Shown here: in pieces, positions 5,982 to 6,588 of the stretch | Layout: every line of letters begins with the position of its first letter | Numbering within the stretch: position 1 is the stretch's first letter | Assembly (NCBI GenBank): GCA_016880395.1 | Contig: JAEHDN010000239.1 | Coordinates: 1 to 6,588 of the forward strand | DNA length: 6,588 nt | Source of the DNA: Candidatus Eiseniibacteriota bacterium | GTDB taxonomy: Bacteria > Eisenbacteria > RBG-16-71-46 > SZUA-252 | Direction of reading: 5' to 3' | Program-made: the position numbers and the translations under genes | The notes under the pieces: model-generated | Told to the model about the DNA's origin: nothing | The model's database searches: none | The model's input: the letters and a program-made list of their open reading frames with translations, nothing else

Positions 5982-6588
5982 ATGGATCGCCACGTCGGGC
6001 TCGATCTCGTGCGCATCACCGAGGCGGCGGCCCTCGCCTGCTCCCGGTGGATGGGACGGGGCGACAAGAACGCCGCCGACCAGGCCGCCGTCACCGCGAT
6101 GCGGAAGTCCTTCGACAACGTCGACATCCGCGGCACCGTCGTGATCGGCGAGGGAGAGCGGGACGAGGCGCCGATGCTCTACATCGGCGAGCAGGTCGGC
6201 TCGGGCTGGGGCCCGGAGGTCGACATCGCGCTCGATCCCCTCGAGTGCACCAACTCCGTGGCCTACGGACGCCCCAACGCGATGTCGGTGATCGCGCTCG
6301 CGGCGCGCGGCCACTTCCTCCATGCACCCGACACCTACATGGAGAAGATCGCGGTCGGCCCGAAGGCGGCCGGGGCGATCGACCTCTCGCGTTCCATCGA
6401 GGAGAATCTGGAAGCGGTGGCCGCGGCCAAGGGCTACCACATCGACGATCTCACCGTGGTAGTGCTCGACCGCCCGCGCCACGAGGAGCTGATCCAGAAG
6501 ATCCGCCGCACGGGCGCCCGCATCCACCTGATCCCGGACGGCGACGTCTCCGCCGCCATCGCGACCTCGCTCGACTCGACCGGCGTCG
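5982..6588 (+). CDS. glpX: Class II fructose-1,6-bisphosphatase (partial, C-terminus beyond right edge)
   Basis: Hydrolyses fructose 1,6-bisphosphate to fructose 6-phosphate in gluconeogenesis; some bacterial members also act on sedoheptulose 1,7-bisphosphate. The family belongs to the lithium-sensitive, metal-dependent phosphatase fold. 202 codons of roughly 320-340 are present, and numbering follows E. coli GlpX without gaps. Key residues are GDKNAAD (27-33, with K29 and D33), GEGERDEAPML (56-66, with E57 and D61), the metal/phosphate motif DPLECT (85-90), APDTYMEK (115-122, with Y119), RPRHEEL (164-170) and PDGDVS (185-190, with D186 and D188). The metal ligand equivalent to E213 lies past the window. 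Residue 89 is Cys where most members have Gly (DPxxGT). The ATG is 4 nt after the preceding stop. No clear Shine-Dalgarno is seen, so it is probably coupled to the upstream gene. Confidence 0.95.
   Translation, partial: MDRHVGLDLVRITEAAALACSRWMGRGDKNAADQAAVTAMRKSFDNVDIRGTVVIGEGERDEAPMLYIGEQVGSGWGPEVDIALDPLECTNSVAYGRPNAMSVIALAARGHFLHAPDTYMEKIAVGPKAAGAIDLSRSIEENLEAVAAAKGYHIDDLTVVVLDRPRHEELIQKIRRTGARIHLIPDGDVSAAIATSLDSTGV

Noticed and set aside
5576..6136. Upstream extension of the SDR frame, giving 439 codons
   Set aside because: The SDR fold starts right after the ATG at 5575. The extension runs antisense through the promoter region, the 112-aa gene and glpX, and has no SDR or other domain character.

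Overview
This is a gene-dense 6.6 kb piece of a bacterial chromosome with very high GC content. It looks like housekeeping DNA from an uncultured or poorly sampled high-GC lineage; the sequence alone does not fix the phylum. I see no mobile element, CRISPR array, tRNA or rRNA. Only two intergenic gaps are longer than 50 bp, and both are filled by promoters.

Left and middle (1-4745, minus strand): four genes read right to left, recJ - rel - dtd - maf, separated by 2 bp, a 4-bp GTGA overlap and 5 bp. This is almost certainly one operon. It starts from a near-consensus sigma70-type promoter at 4782-4810, and recJ uses a TTG start with a well-placed Shine-Dalgarno. The gene order resembles the recJ-apt-relA-dtd order known in Firmicutes, but without apt and with a Maf nucleotide pyrophosphatase added. 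The products combine DNA end processing (RecJ), (p)ppGpp synthesis and hydrolysis (Rel), removal of D-amino acids from tRNA (DTD) and hydrolysis of non-canonical or excess nucleotides (Maf). maf runs off the left edge.

Right-middle (4817-5575, minus strand): an SDR-fold oxidoreductase of the FabG type. It keeps the YxxxK pair but has Ala/Gly where the catalytic Ser should be. Its start codon lies only about 5 nt from the predicted transcription start, so its mRNA is probably leaderless.

Right end (5639-6588, plus strand): a 112-aa protein of unknown function, followed 4 bp later by glpX (class II fructose-1,6-bisphosphatase, cut by the right edge). The SDR gene and this pair diverge from a 63-bp gap. 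In that gap the two predicted -10 boxes lie on opposite strands of the same seven bases (5585-5591), which suggests one bidirectional promoter.

The least ordinary items are this shared -10 promoter with its leaderless SDR, the Ser-less SDR, the unknown gene coupled to glpX, and single-residue departures in conserved motifs of DTD (PQFTL) and GlpX (DPLECT). I see no convincing new multi-gene system.
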